Positions 12,901-24,800 of a stretch of DNA of 64,000 nucleotides are shown here, piece after piece. The position numbers and the translations under genes are program-made. The stretch covers positions 9,739,001 to 9,803,000 of the forward strand of contig OU015567.1 of NCBI GenBank assembly GCA_907165135.1, written 5' to 3'. Position 1 is the first letter of the stretch, and every line of letters starts with the position of its first letter. Source of the DNA: Oikopleura dioica (taxonomy: Eukaryota > Chordata > Appendicularia > Copelata > Oikopleuridae). The notes beneath the pieces were generated by a model. It searched no databases, was not told the DNA's origin, and saw only the letters and a program-made list of their open reading frames with translations.

Positions 12901-15900
12901 GCCGAACTTGCAAAGCTGTTTCTGGACGAAATCGTCGAGATGCGAAATGTTTACGGTCCCTACTGCTCGCGCCAGGGCGAGGCTTCTGTTAAAGCCGCCC
13001 AGTTGAATACACAAGAGATCGACCAGATGATTTCTGAAGCAAGGCGACGAGGAGAGACCAAGGCGTTCAACATGAACTCGTTGCTGATCAAGCCTGTTCA
13101 ACGAATCACCAAATACCCACTGCTCATCGGACAGATCATGAAGTACGCACCAACTGAATCTTCCAAGCTTCTTCTCAGCGACGCGATGAATGAAATGAAG
13201 AAAACACTTGATGACATCAACAATCAGAAGCTCAATTTCGACATTGTTGACAGGTAATATTTACAAAGAATTAGTCTTGTTTTTGTTTTCGCCTGTTAGT
13301 CTTAGTTTGCTGTTAAACATAAAAAGCTGTGAATAATCGTTTGCAGCTAAACGTGATAAAGTATGATCTCACAATATTTATCCAATTAGGGAAGAAGTGT
13401 TTTAAAAATCATTTCTCTGAAGATCTTCATTACTAACAAGGAATAATTAGCAACTGTTTCAGGTACACTCGACCTGCTCAACATCGACAGCCAAACATCA
13501 TCAACGGCTTGAAAAAAGGCCTGAAACAAATGGAACGCATCAAGCCACCACTCACAAGTCCGGCTAACCCAAGCATCGAAGACCCGAATGACAAAATATT
13601 CAACAAGGAATACCAAATCGCCACGAACGTCAAGTCTAGATAAGGGTGTCGCCTTATCATTTTAAATATTTATTTCTGTATCTATCTGTAGAAAATGTTA
13701 TGCTCTTTATTTAAATATACTGCGATAAAAACGCGCCACCCACGTGATGAGAATTGAACGATTTCTTGAAGAGCTCAAAAAGTTATTACCAACGGTTCGG
13801 GCCATGTGTCCCGAATCGGTTTTAGGAGCAGAGTTTGAGCAGACACTAAGGGGAACAATTTTTTTCCCTCTCCAAGCCAGGTTATAAATGTTCTTCGTTT
13901 ACTGGAGCGCAAGTTAATAATAACATTACTTCATAAATCATATTATTATACGTTGTTTTGGTAAACTTGGGAAGCCGTAATCATTACGGCCGCAACTATT
14001 TATTGTTAATAAATCCGATGTGGTTTTATCTGGATCCCATTAGATCAGTTGTGGAAATTTAAATTTCCTCAAGACTGGTTTCCACGTCATGCTAGTTTTA
14101 TTTGAGTTTAAAAAACAAGAGTGTCTATTTTTTGGATTTTACATGGGGAAATTTAAGTCGTCCCGGGACGAAAATTTCCCTGGGTATATCTACTACTGAA
14201 AGGGTGTTTGAGTTCGGAAAATCCATCGAAACATCATTGCTCATCAGTGATCCGTTTCATTTTCTCGAACGTTCTTTGAAGGTTGACGTAACAACCTTCA
14301 ACCAATTAAAGCCCCATATCAACAATTTTGAATTTGAATTCCTTTAGAGCAATTTTTCAAAAGACGCTCACTTCACTCTTCGAAGAACCAGAGTTCAGAT
14401 TAGCAATGAGGTTCTGATGGGATTTTTTCCGAACTCAAACACCCCGTCAGTAGAAAGGATGTCTAGTTTTTGCCAATCTTTACACCCTCCGGTCTAGTTT
14501 TTGAACATAATTATATAACCCTCTCGTAAGAAGTTCTGAAATGCTTTCAAATGCCAGATACGCTCGTCCGGAAGAGGTCGGCTAAGCTGCAAGATTACGA
14601 AAGAATGTCCAAAAGCGATCCACGTGGTGCTAGTGACGGTATTTAGCAAATAGATTTCTCCTTCTTTACGCTGTCTTTTAGCCAAGCAAGTGTTCTCCGC
14701 GCTGAATGCCCAACTGATGGCCGAGCTACCAAAATTATCCGCCTTGGCGGAATCACTATTCCTCTCAAGGAAGTGGATCATAATCATCAAATATGAGACA
14801 TATAACTTGACATTTAGCGTCGTCGAATTCTGTTAATCTTACGGAGCATTACGTCGCATTTAGCATCTGCGATCCATCGAAAAGCGTAGCCTCGTTAACT
14901 TATCTCGTCGGACAGCTTCTTGCTAAGCTGAATTCCCAGCACCCGCGTCCGTCCTCTGAAAATAATCATGCTGCCCGTGCAAAGTTTAAGAAGAGTAACG
15001 ACGATCTCTGGCTTGCCATTCAAAAGCTCGATCTTATATCCACCAATTTCAATCGCCCAAAACCAGAGCCTGTTCTTACATCGAGCACTCAAACTCCTCA
15101 TGGTAAGATCTTTGCCATTTTTGAAAAAATTTTTATCAATAATTAAGATAGAAGTATTATTGCAAATCAAAGAGGTTATGTCTTCCAAGCCAAAGATAGA
15201 TGGATATCTGGCGATAGAAGGGATCTGAAAGTTTCTAAAGGAGACCTGCTTCACAAAATACACGATCAAGTCGTCCAAGGAAAGATCCTTGTGGACAATG
15301 GTTCCAAAAAAGGATATGTTCCGATGCGGATTCTCTCTCGTACGTTAAAATTTAAATTTTAAAACAGGACACACTGATTCACCTACCTGATTCTTACGGG
15401 ATTTTCAGCAATTTCAAGGCGACAGTTAGGCTCATTCGTCAACGGAAATTCTGATTCTTCTGAGCAGCTGCAGACGGTTTTGCCGGAGAAATCCGGTAAA
15501 GACAAGAGTTCCTCGGCCTTGATAGATTTCGAAACTGAGGCTGACTCTCCTGTTTCTAACAAGACGAACACAAGCGAGTTCTTCATAAACGCAAAATACG
15601 ACTTCACTAGAAGAAGTGATGCCGAGTAAGTTTGTTATTGAGCGTCAAATTTGATTTGAGTCTATTTGATACCGCTCCCTGTATATCTGTTTTACGAGCT
15701 ATTAAAATAATTGATTTGATTAATCGCAGCGTTGTTTATATCAGTCAGTATTTTATATGCTGTCGATAAGACCAAATTTTGACGTAAATATTTAACAATA
15801 ACGGCAGGGATGATAATAAGAAATCCTAATTATGTAAAAAAAACGCTAACGCGATTAATTTCTCGCTGTTAGTTTATAGCTAATCTAAGCAAGACTTGTT

Positions 15901-17811
15901 CTTGTGATGATTTCAGACAGCATTTCACCGTTCATATTTATATTACTATAGTGTGGGACTTGACTGGAACAAAAAGGACTCAAAATGGCTCGATGATGAG
16001 GAGGAGTTTTATTGTGGTGAATGTGATGTTGAGTGATTGAAATTGCAGAGAGAGAAGTCGGCTTGATTATATGCCGAGAGGAAAGGTGTGAAACAGGAAA
16101 TATGAAGGAGAATCGGTAGGGGAAAGATTGTGTGCCAAAGAAAGCTAGGGGATAGTTCGGTAGTCTTACACTATATATAGCCCTCCCTACTTTATAGTGA
16201 GCGAAGCTCAGGTAGAATTAAAAGAAATAGTGACTGTATCAAAGAAATTAATAAATCTTTTTTGGCGAAATTTAAAGAATAAGTTTTGGCGAGCACGTTT
16301 AACTGATTTATGGATTCTTGAGAAGGTGTGTCGCGTTCAGTAGTTGCCATAGCTTTATTGACTAACTTGATAAGTGTTTTTGGAGTTAAATTTGTTTGCT
16401 AATGCTAAGAGCCATCATATCGCGAAAAATATTAATTGATAAGAATAATAAAATGATGAGTGTCAGGTAACAAGGACCATCTCACGGTTACTGGCGAACG
16501 TCGAATCTAGCTTCTTTAGGGATACCCCGACCTATTTTTTCTGTGTATTTATTTATTCTGTGGCGAACTAGTAAAGAAATTCACCAGTAATTCGCAAGTG
16601 CTACGCGATAATTATCATTTAACCAAGCGTCCCCAGTAGAATTCTTAGCATTAAATTTTTACGTTCTGAGAATACTCTTAAAATCCCGAAAAATTTTTCT
16701 TTTACTCAAGTATACAGAAATAAGGCGGAACTCTCGGTATGGGCGCTCTTCAAAACATTGGCATTTTAAAATCAAGATTTAAGTTTTTATAGTTATTTTA
16801 GAATTATCATAAATTTAAAAACTACTAGAATTTTAAATAATGAAATAGATTAATAAGTCAAATATAAGATGGAATTTAAAAGGAGATACTTTTGGGAGAA
16901 TTTTTTTAGCTGTTTCAAGGTGATGATGGTGGATGAGTTGAAGTTGAAATTGTCATCATTGTTTGTTTTGTTGTTGTCGTTGTGTTGGTTGTGGGTTGCA
17001 CCCAAGTAACAAGTTTGGCTTGACGTCTAGTTGTAGATGTAGTTGTTAATGTAGTTGCGATATGGTCATTGAAAATGTTGATGGGAATGAAGTGGGTGAG
17101 GTGGAGGAAATTGTTGGAGTAGTTGTCGTCGTTGTTGAGGTGGTGATAAACTTGAAGATGGATTTTTCTTCTCCTCCTCTTCTTCTTTTTCAGCCATTTG
17201 AGTTATTGGAGCGGCTCTTCGGGGAATCTCTTAGTTCGATCTGTTGATCAGTCACCAAACTATATAGTGTGGGACTTGACTGGAACAAAAAGGACTCAAA
17301 ATGGCTCGATGATGAGGAGGAGTTTTATTGTGGTGAATGTGATGTTGAGTGATTGAAATTGCAGAGAGAGAAGTCGGCTTGATTATATGCCGAGAGGAAA
17401 GGTGTGAAACAGGAAATATGAAGGAGAATCGGTAGGGGAAAGATTGTGTGCCAAAGAAAGCTAGGGGATAGTTCGGTAGTCTTACACTATATAATTACTA
17501 ATAATGCGGATTATCACCAAGAAAGCTTAGTTTTCATTTTTTACCATTAGAAGATAATTCAAAAAATTCTTTTAATAATTAAATTTATTACCGACAAGAA
17601 TAGTTTACCTTTTTGAATAATGTGGCGGAAGTGAAAGATCTATTGTCCGAAATAACGAAATTTTAGGCTGACTGTGGAAGAAGGGGAGCGTGTTTTGGTT
17701 GTTACGCAAGCAGATGCCGATGGAAATACAGACTGGTGGTTTGTCAGGAACAGCGTCGGAAAATCAGGATACGTCCCACGCTCCTATCTCGTCAACGAAG
17801 CCGATATCTAA
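9916..17811 (+). CDS. DNMBP: Tuba/DNMBP-like scaffold: SH3-SH3-coiled coil-DH-BAR-SH3-SH3
   Basis: Family members couple Cdc42 activation (DH) to membrane bending (BAR) and dynamin/actin regulators (SH3). SH3-1 is in 9916-10057 and 10104-10160 (MIGCVTATDDFEG, 'ENWGEGQIG', 'GIFPLTFTNY'); SH3-2 spans 10180-10247 and 10325-10425. A basic linker (about 10557-11130) and a coiled coil (12058-12283) lead to the DH domain (12373-12719, 12845-13253, 13463-13639) with 'LLIKPVQRITKYPLL'. BAR exons are 13752-13880, about 14532-14638, 14682-14768 and 14818-15102 ('LVRKRSAKLQDYERM', 'LNAQLMAELPKLSAL'). C-terminal SH3s are 15175-15339 and 15409-15625 joined to 17667-17811. Two N-terminal SH3s instead of four is a reduction relative to vertebrate DNMBP. 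Exons between 11120 and 12058 are unclear, so the SH3 part and the DH-BAR part could be separate transcripts. Some junctions need AT-AG or GG-AG ends. Confidence 0.85.
11466..11600. promoter_or_regulatory. GC-rich block, possible internal promoter of the Tuba-like gene
   Basis: A sharply GC-rich patch (repeated 'gcgccac', 'cgcgccgcgggtgg') interrupts AT-rich DNA between the SH3-encoding exons and the coiled-coil/DH exons. A similar patch lies upstream of the Snail gene at 30570-30660. An internal promoter is inference. Confidence 0.25.
14185..14460. repeat. Imperfect inverted repeat in a BAR-domain intron
   Basis: The segment around 14190-14275 recurs in reverse complement around 14365-14458, sharing for example 'gggtgtttgagttcggaaaa'. 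Between the arms is a tight hairpin near 14276-14305 (TTGAAGGTTG / CAACCTTCAA, 6-nt loop). Looks like a decayed foldback MITE; no clear target duplication was found. Confidence 0.6.
15951..16171 (+). repeat. 221-bp terminal repeat, left copy
   Basis: Begins GTGTGGGACTTGACTGG and ends GGTAGTCTTACAC. It contains a short open stretch (WNKKDSKWLDDEEEFYCGE) that is probably fortuitous. Confidence 0.85.
17267..17487 (+). repeat. 221-bp terminal repeat, right copy
   Basis: Same sequence and orientation as 15951-16171, with no difference found by eye. It ends about 180 bp before the last SH3 exon. Confidence 0.85.
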
Positions 17812-19169
17812 CGCCAATAACGAAAAGTACAATTTTAACATCTAAAAGTAACAATTCAATTTACCATCTGCTATTTAGCAGTACTGATCATTGTGATACT
17901 CCTTTTCAAAGTAATAACGGTTATTTTCTTCTATAGCCTTTTATCTTGTCTCCTGAAAGTACTTTTTATTTGAACAACTTCAAAAATGAATCTAAACGAA
18001 ACTTTAAAAAACTGCTCGCTCGTTTACTTACCTCTGCCTCTATTCATCTACACAAAAGTTCTAAAATCCTTCCAGCCCTTTCAATAAATAAATAAATATA
18101 ATGCACTAATTCGTATAATCATTCGAGTTCATAACCCCCTCTTTCTTTTTCTGTCAACAATGCAACTTCTGGCCCAGCCGTATTTTCTCGTGATTTTGTT
18201 GCAAGCTTTTTATTCTGTATTATTTTCTTTTAAAAATAAACTCATTCCATAAACACGCTCCTTATCAGACTCAAATGCATTGAACTTGACAAGATTTTTA
18301 CATTTTCTTTTTATTAGAAATAGATTTTTTTCAGAAATGACGTTCATATCTGACAGAGCATTTTCTTCGTTAGCAGGATTATAATACAGCAGAAACATAC
18401 TACGGCATCGAAACTAGTTTTACAAGTTACAAATACGAGTGGGAGACAGTTTTCTAATTCACGATTCAAGACACTTTTTTCTTGCATGTTTCTTTCTCAA
18501 CAAGAGAAGGTGAATTTAAATCGTTTCCTGAAATTCACTCGTGGATTTCGCATCTTTGCACACGGGGTAATCCACTGATGCTCCGAGCTTCACGTGGTCA
18601 GCAATTTTAATCTAATAGACCGACTCTATACAAAAACAGCCCATTCATCAATTTCGACCACTTTCCTGTGGGACCCAGCCAACACCATTAGGCACAAACC
18701 ACATTTCTCTCCACTCTCCCTCGAAGCATCCTATGCGAATGCTGTTTGCAGTGGAAATATTTCTCTGCTTGTGACATCGAATTTTAGAGCACTTGTTTTG
18801 TGTTTTGAATTAATTCCTAGTTTGGTAACTTGTTGCGGGTGATAATATAAAAATAAATTCGGTTGAACAAATCGGAACCAAACCTAATTCGTTCAAATTT
18901 ACTTTCTTTCGATTAATAGATAATAAGAAAGTTGATGGAAAATATTATAGATTGGTTGCTTCGTTAAAAAAATGGTTGTAATGACGCACATTTTTCGCGA
19001 AGCAGTCCAAAAGTATTAGACATTCCTTAATTTTAGCGGAAAAAGTCGTGTCATTGAATCATTTTTCGATTAGATATAGACCTAATATAATATTCGATCT
19101 CCTTTCTCGTGATACAATTCAAAAGAAAACAAGTTTATATTTACTGAAGCTACATCAGATGTAGTTCAT
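17812..19169. other. Intergenic region between convergent genes
   Basis: AT-rich 3' flank of the Tuba-like gene with AATAAA-type motifs near 18084-18097, facing the 3' end of the minus-strand gene at 19170. I find no supported coding exon or RNA gene. Confidence 0.5.
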
Positions 19170-20610
19170 CTAGGTAGCTGATATTTTTAACTCCAAACCT
19201 CTTGATAAAGATGCATTCAAAACACTTGACAAAGTCCCTTCCGGAAGCGACTCATTTGTTGTAAAACCGAGAGAATTTCTAAACGACAATTTCTTGGATT
19301 CACCGGGAGCTTTGCAACCAGAATAATCCCATAGAAGCTCTCCGTCTGGCTGCATTCCTTCTAATTTGCAACCTTTTTTCTCAGATTTTTCGCTGACTGC
19401 CAGGGCTAAAATATTCATTTACCAAAAACCAACGAATAATCTATAGAATCTTTAAAATTATCAAGAATTACGATAATGTATCGTACTAACAGAAGAACTG
19501 GATTCTGATATTTCGAAAAGAACTGTACTGGCACCCCCTAATATTTATGTTTAAGGTTTAAATGGGCATTATCCGTCTAATGTCCTGCCTATACGGTACC
19601 ACACGGACCCACTGTAAGAAATATAGAAATAAACAAACAAACAAACAAGCCCTCAAGAGATCGATTTAGCGTAATATTTTTTTGGGAATTCATGACCATC
19701 AAAATCCGATTTTGTGTAATTTTTGCGGTGGATTGAATTTTGAGTTGTCAGAATCCATCTCTCGATATTTTCCTGAAATTTGTTTGACAATTTTACCGAT
19801 TGATTGTACTACAAATGAGTTTAAAACTCATCTCTATTGAAAAGAGAACACTATTAGTAATTAATATTAGCTTTAAAATCTTGGATCTGAGATAATCAAC
19901 ATTTTCGAATCCCCCCTTTCTGTATAATTACCTGGCAAAATTGTTAAGACTTTCATATTATTTCTTCTTTTGCACTCTCTTTCTGCGAATTATTTTAACG
20001 ACGGTTATTTTTAGCAATTGTAGTCGATTCGAGCTGTCAGAAATTTTTATTTTACGAAATGGTGCTCGCACCAAGGTGGTGCGCAGTACATGATTAAACC
20101 GCCGCAGGGGCTTGAATACGAAGGAAAGGGATGTTATTTTATTTTTTCTTGCAATAATTCATTTCAGCAATTTGAGCAAATGCAGGTCATAATAGGACCA
20201 TAAATAAACAGAGAAAGAGGGAAAATATAAGAGGGATTTCTGACGACATTGCTTCTCGAGCTTTTATTGCGCGGCAATGATCTTCAAGCAATTCTTAAAA
20301 GATACTCTCAGATACTGTTAGAGCGAAATCGTTAAAGATAATTGCGTCTAGGCGAACCTTTAGTTTTTCCATTTTCAATGTTTTCGATAGTCGTCAAATT
20401 TGCTGAGCCATTTTCGATTCCCTTGCAGACTCCTTCCAAGACAACCATCTAAAAAGGAACAATCAGAGTCAGTTGCTATTCTATGCGTCTGACGTCTTTT
20501 TCATCAGTAAACCAATCCTGGAGGTATGAATTCCACTGATCATTGTTCCACTCTTTGGCATTGTCGAAAAACTCCTTAGTTGCTTTCTTTTCGCAGGAAT
20601 TCAAAAACAT
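19170..20610 (-). CDS. Fast-evolving, probably secreted protein of unknown function
   Basis: Three in-frame exons: 20610-20494, 20448-20358 and 19396-19170. The 45-bp intron between the first two is GT-AG, and exon phases (0, 1) agree throughout. The peptide begins MFLNSCEKKATKEFF, contains tryptophan-rich 'EWNNDQWNSYLQDWF', then 'VCKGIENGSANLT' and a cysteine-containing tail ending GLELKISAT. Several N-x-S/T sites (NGS, NLT, NES, NAS) suggest an extracellular protein. A further exon-like segment at 20766-20659 ('SIWSWLSDTVTDAF') and the signal-peptide exons at 21066-21497 may belong to the same transcript, which would supply a signal peptide. The 0.96 kb second intron contains an AAAC-tailed repeat. 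Family not recognised. Confidence 0.5.
19560..19651. repeat. Possible retroposon 3' end with AAAC tail
   Basis: A moderately GC-rich segment ('cctatacggtaccacacgg', 'acccactgtaag') is followed by 'aaataaacaaacaaacaaac'. A short tandem tail after a non-coding 3' segment is typical of some non-LTR retroposons. No 5' part is recognisable. Confidence 0.3.
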
Positions 20611-21065
20611 TCATTCTTTCTAATAAGATCAGGCATCAGATCAAGCCGACGGTCCTTTTAGTTTATGTAAATCCCGTTCCTGTGCGTCACTTAATCCCTG
20701 TTCAGTTTTATCCTTTATTTCTCCAAACGCATCCGTCACTGTGTCCGAGAGCCAACTCCAGATGCTCTTTTATAAGTTTCTCATCATATTTTTGATTCTC
20801 CCCAAGAGTTACCTCTTTCTATCTTATTACTGCGGAAAAGTTTATCAGAAATAATTGATAAAACTTAATGCAAGGGTTTAATAGACAAACATCTAGAAAG
20901 GGATACATTGTTGCTCTATAAATACGACTTGAGTGGTACAAATGAAGAAATTTTGTAGAGTAGAAACATTTTTTATTTGTTTTTACAAAGCATTATTATT
21001 AATGAGTTCTCTAAATTTAAGAGTCTAAAAATCAATACTTCATTGCAAAAGATATCAGAAAAAAA

Positions 21066-21497
21066 CTATTTATAGAAACGGTCCTGGACTTCTTCGCCGA
21101 TTCCGTCAGTTATTTCGGTGAGCTGATTTGCCTCGGAACGTTGTTCTGTTCCAGTATCTAATTCTTTATACTTTATTTGTAAAAAACGAGTATGAATAAT
21201 TTTTATGCACAAAAACTTAAGGTTAAGGTTGTTAAAAAAACTTCGACCCTCGCAAGTCAAATTATGCGTACCGGGAGGTTTATATCTCGAATCTCCCCTC
21301 TCCGGCGTATCATTGCCGAAAACTGTGTAAATTGCGTCAATGTCAAAATCATCATCGCCTGAGCTTTCGAGGCCATAATTATCAAAGCGCTCGTCGAAAA
21401 CTAAACGTTATGCTAGCGTTTCGGGCAACCTCGGAAACTCACTGGAATTCGTCTCTGAAAATGTGGCTGTAATCAAGGAAAGAAGAAGCAGTTTCAT
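21066..21497 (-). CDS. Signal-peptide-bearing acidic protein
   Basis: Exon 1 (21497-21443) encodes MKLLLLSLITATFSETNS, a clear secretion signal. A 42-bp GT-AG intron (21442-21401) leads to an acidic exon, 'FDERFDNYGLESSGDDDFD', then 'GNDTPERGDS'. A second intron (GT after 'LTCEG', acceptor before 'DTGTEQRSEANQ') is likely because the part between is AT-rich, although it happens to stay open. As an isolated gene it ends EEVQDRFYK at 21066. A GT after 'ITDGIGEE' could instead splice to 20766, making this the 5' end of the neighbouring secreted gene. Family not recognised. Confidence 0.55.
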
Positions 21498-21826
21498 TTC
21501 AAATCTTCTCTTTTTGGACTCAAGTTTGAGGGATCGAGCGCACAAGTTAAACGGCTCAATAATGCAGGGCTAGAAATTATTTAACGGACTAGCGTTTCAG
21601 AATAGTGAGCTAAAAACCTCATCTTGAGCGTGTCAAAGCAAGCAGATTTAGAATTATTTGACCATGCCGCTAGTTTGACTATTATTGTAGAAACAATCAT
21701 TTTGTCCTTCTTTATTAAATAAAAACGTTTCAGAAATGCATTCACAATAACAAGTTGACAGTTGGAAATAAGCACTTTTTTTAAAGAAGTAATTCTACGG
21801 TTGCCAGTTTTCTAAATGGATATTAG

Positions 21827-24800
21827 TCAGCGAACTTGAACAAGGTACTTGCGGAAGTCAGGGATGTCGCTTGCGAAGTGTCCTATTTGATCGGGGACGT
21901 TGTAGAAAGGATCGTTTGGGTTTGCTTGTTCCGGAAAATTCGACATCGGCTGAGCTGATCCGATCGCGTGATTCGACACGTGTCCTCCATTCCCCATTTG
22001 ACCTAATGGAAATTCATTCGCTGTCTGGTTTCGTCCAACTGCTAGACAGAACCGAAAGCCAAATATAGTCATCCCTTCTCATACCACTATTAGATAATGT
22101 TAACTTACCCATCGAGCCATGAGTGGGATAAGAAAAGGCTCCTCCTTGAGGGCAGAAGCTGGCAGACTCGTTAGCCATCACGTGTGGTCCATTTTGAGGA
22201 TATTGACCATCACCAGGATATGGAATGTTATGACCGTGCTAGGAGGAAAGTGTTTTTCAAGTTGACGCAAAAAGAGAGAGAGAGCAGTTAGGACGATTTC
22301 CAAAAAATAAAAACCTGAGGATAGCCATTCCAATTTTGGGAGGATTCCGTGCTGCGATAAGCGTTGTACTCATTCATTTTCGACTGAACGGCCACTTTTG
22401 CTTGGTAAACTTCATGCTAGAAAGTCAAGTCATAAAATATTCTTGTGATCTAATTGACGGTGCCTTGACCATTTGCCAGAATCTCGGCTCAAGTTGACTG
22501 CTGGAATTAGTATTCATCGTGTCCACTTGAAGAGTCAATAGAAGCTCAGCAGTCGCGTGCCATTGGAGCCGCTCTTTCGGGCAAGTCTAAATAAGTGATT
22601 TCATGAAGCGACAAATCAATTTACCTGGACATCGTTTATGTATGCAGCCAAAAGACCCTTGCTTTCAAGCTGCTTGAGGATATAGTCGCGATATTTTTGC
22701 TCTTCGGCAACTTTTTTCGTCAAAATGGCTATTTGTGTTAGCATTCTTTCCTGACTCGGCGGACTTTTTTGACGAGCAATTTGGGTTAGATAAAAGGTTC
22801 GGTTCATGATTGCTTCGAGCTTACATAACCGGTTAAACATGGAATTGAGCTGTTTAGCAACTTGAGTGTCGTTCAACCGAGCCTTGGGTAAGATATTTTG
22901 ATCATTGAAGAAGCCTCCTTCGAATAAATTAGTGAGGAGCACGAGGATATCGTTGATGATTTTTCGTTGTCGAAATACGGAGTTTTCTCGCAAAATAAAT
23001 AGTATATAACATGGAAGCGCTCCTTTGAAGATCGAATTTGAGCCTAAACGATTACTTGTTCACGATTTCCATCATTTACAAAATTACCTGAGCCCGTTTC
23101 GCAGGATCTTGCGGAGTCTTCGTCATGTCATTCGTTAGAATTTTCAAAGTAGAGGTGGCTAACTCGAGCAAATCTGTACTTTTCCCTCGTGTATCCTTCG
23201 CCGACCCAATTATATGGAGCAACAGGTCTATCGAATTCGTATTGTTGACGAGATAAGCTAAATAGTGAAGTATTTATCCGTTGAACTGCGAATTTCGGGA
23301 GAAAATTGGTATTTTGTTTTTGCTTTCCACATTAGTTTTATTATAGTTAACGTGTTCTGACTACTCTCGGGCAGTCTAAAAAAAAAGACAAAAAAAAAGT
23401 AAAAAAAAATATGTTTTCAAAATAATCATGTTAACACGTTTAATGAACGCCTGTCTAAATTTTAGACTCTAAAACACTGACACTGTTTTTTTTATGTGTC
23501 ACTGTACTCTTACATTTTAACCAATATTTCTACCTTTATTGACACAATTGTTGCAAACGAGATTATACAAGATCCCTACGGCCATTGTTTTGATTCCCTC
23601 ATCTACGTTCGATGCAATAATTTTCGTCATCGCGTCAAGAATACTGTTATTATCGGCTTGCTTCGGCTGGCGGTTTGCCTCGTCGGAGAGATTGCGCAGC
23701 GTCAGAAGTGCATGAAGCAGCACTTTTTTCATGACAGCCGGGTCGCCCATGCAATTTGTTATGACAAAACCGATCGCCGTTATTCCGCCGCATTCGACGA
23801 TTTTCGGCTTGTTTAGTTTACAAACAGACAGGACCTTTTTAGGGCTCTTAACCCTTTAACTGGGCGCCTGGACCTACCCGTTAACGCGGGCGTGCAGGTC
23901 TCGCATGCACGAGAAATATTAAATTTCTAGCTGCCTGAATCATCAAAATCAAAAAAATTTTCCTAATTTATATTCATGAGCGTTTCCTCTTTCTCCTAAA
24001 TGTTTTTGTTTGCATTTGCGAATTTCGGAAAGGGCTGAAAAGTCATTTCAAAGTGAGGGTAAATTTCCCGCTCATTGGTCAAAAAGGGAAAAAGAGAAAG
24101 GGAAAGCGCGCGCCAATGCGTTTTTTCGCTGAGTTGAAATTTTCTTTTGTCCTTTTGGCGATAAGCGTTCAACTAAAATCAAAAACCGAGGAGTTGACTA
24201 GACGTAAAAATGTCTGAATTTTCCGAAAATGTAAGAATTTTTTGATATTTCATTGATAATTGAGGATTTATGGGGGGTCAAAGTCGGTGTGCAGGTGAAA
24301 CCTGCACGCCCTTGTTAACGGGTTAACTAAGGAAGGAGGAATTTTATACCTTTCTCATTAAAAATATGCTAAATACTCGTCACGAATCACATGCTCTTTC
24401 GATCCCCACGGATAAATCGTAAGGTAATTTATTCGATTTAATAGTTTTCGATGCTCAGAAAATGATTTTTAGCCCTTCCTTGAGAAGCCTCGTGATGTAA
24501 AGACCCAACTTTCCGTTGGAAGGTAAGGCCACAGGACGATAAAGCAGTTCCACCAGCATCTCGGGCACGTGTTCGTGGAGTAAAGCTTTCTTTGTAGCGT
24601 CATTTCGAAAAGAAACACAACGCAAAATGTCAACACATATAATGACGAACTTCGCCATCGATTGAATCATTTTTTGATCAATTTGGGAACGGTTTTCGTT
24701 CTGAGCTCTCGTAAATGCTAAATATCATTTCTATATAATAACCATGTCAGATCTTTGAGAAGAAATTCTAAAGCATCCTTTCCTGGTTTGAAGAATCTTT

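Larger units (their letters stand above)
15951..17487. mobile_element. 1.5 kb insertion bounded by identical 221-bp direct repeats
   Basis: Two copies of a 221-bp sequence, apparently identical, lie at 15951-16171 and 17267-17487 in the same orientation, inside a 2041-bp intron of the Tuba-like gene. Each copy starts GTGTGGGACT and ends AGTCTTACAC, so each has short inverted ends and is flanked by TA-rich (TATA) sequence. The 1.1 kb between them has no long gene, only a GTT/GTTG-rich low-complexity patch at 16920-17160. It could be two copies of a Tc1/mariner-like MITE around host DNA, or a non-autonomous element with LTR-like ends. No primer-binding site or polypurine tract is obvious. Confidence 0.75.

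Noticed and set aside
17062-17247. Open frame of 61 codons inside the mobile insertion
   Set aside because: Low-complexity GTT/GTG-rich translation (VVVVVEVV) with no domain signature.
15951-17487. Calling the 221-bp repeats LTRs of a retrotransposon
   Set aside because: They do contain TG...CA one base in from each end, but I see no primer-binding site, polypurine tract, gag/pol remnant or matching 5-bp target duplication at that register.
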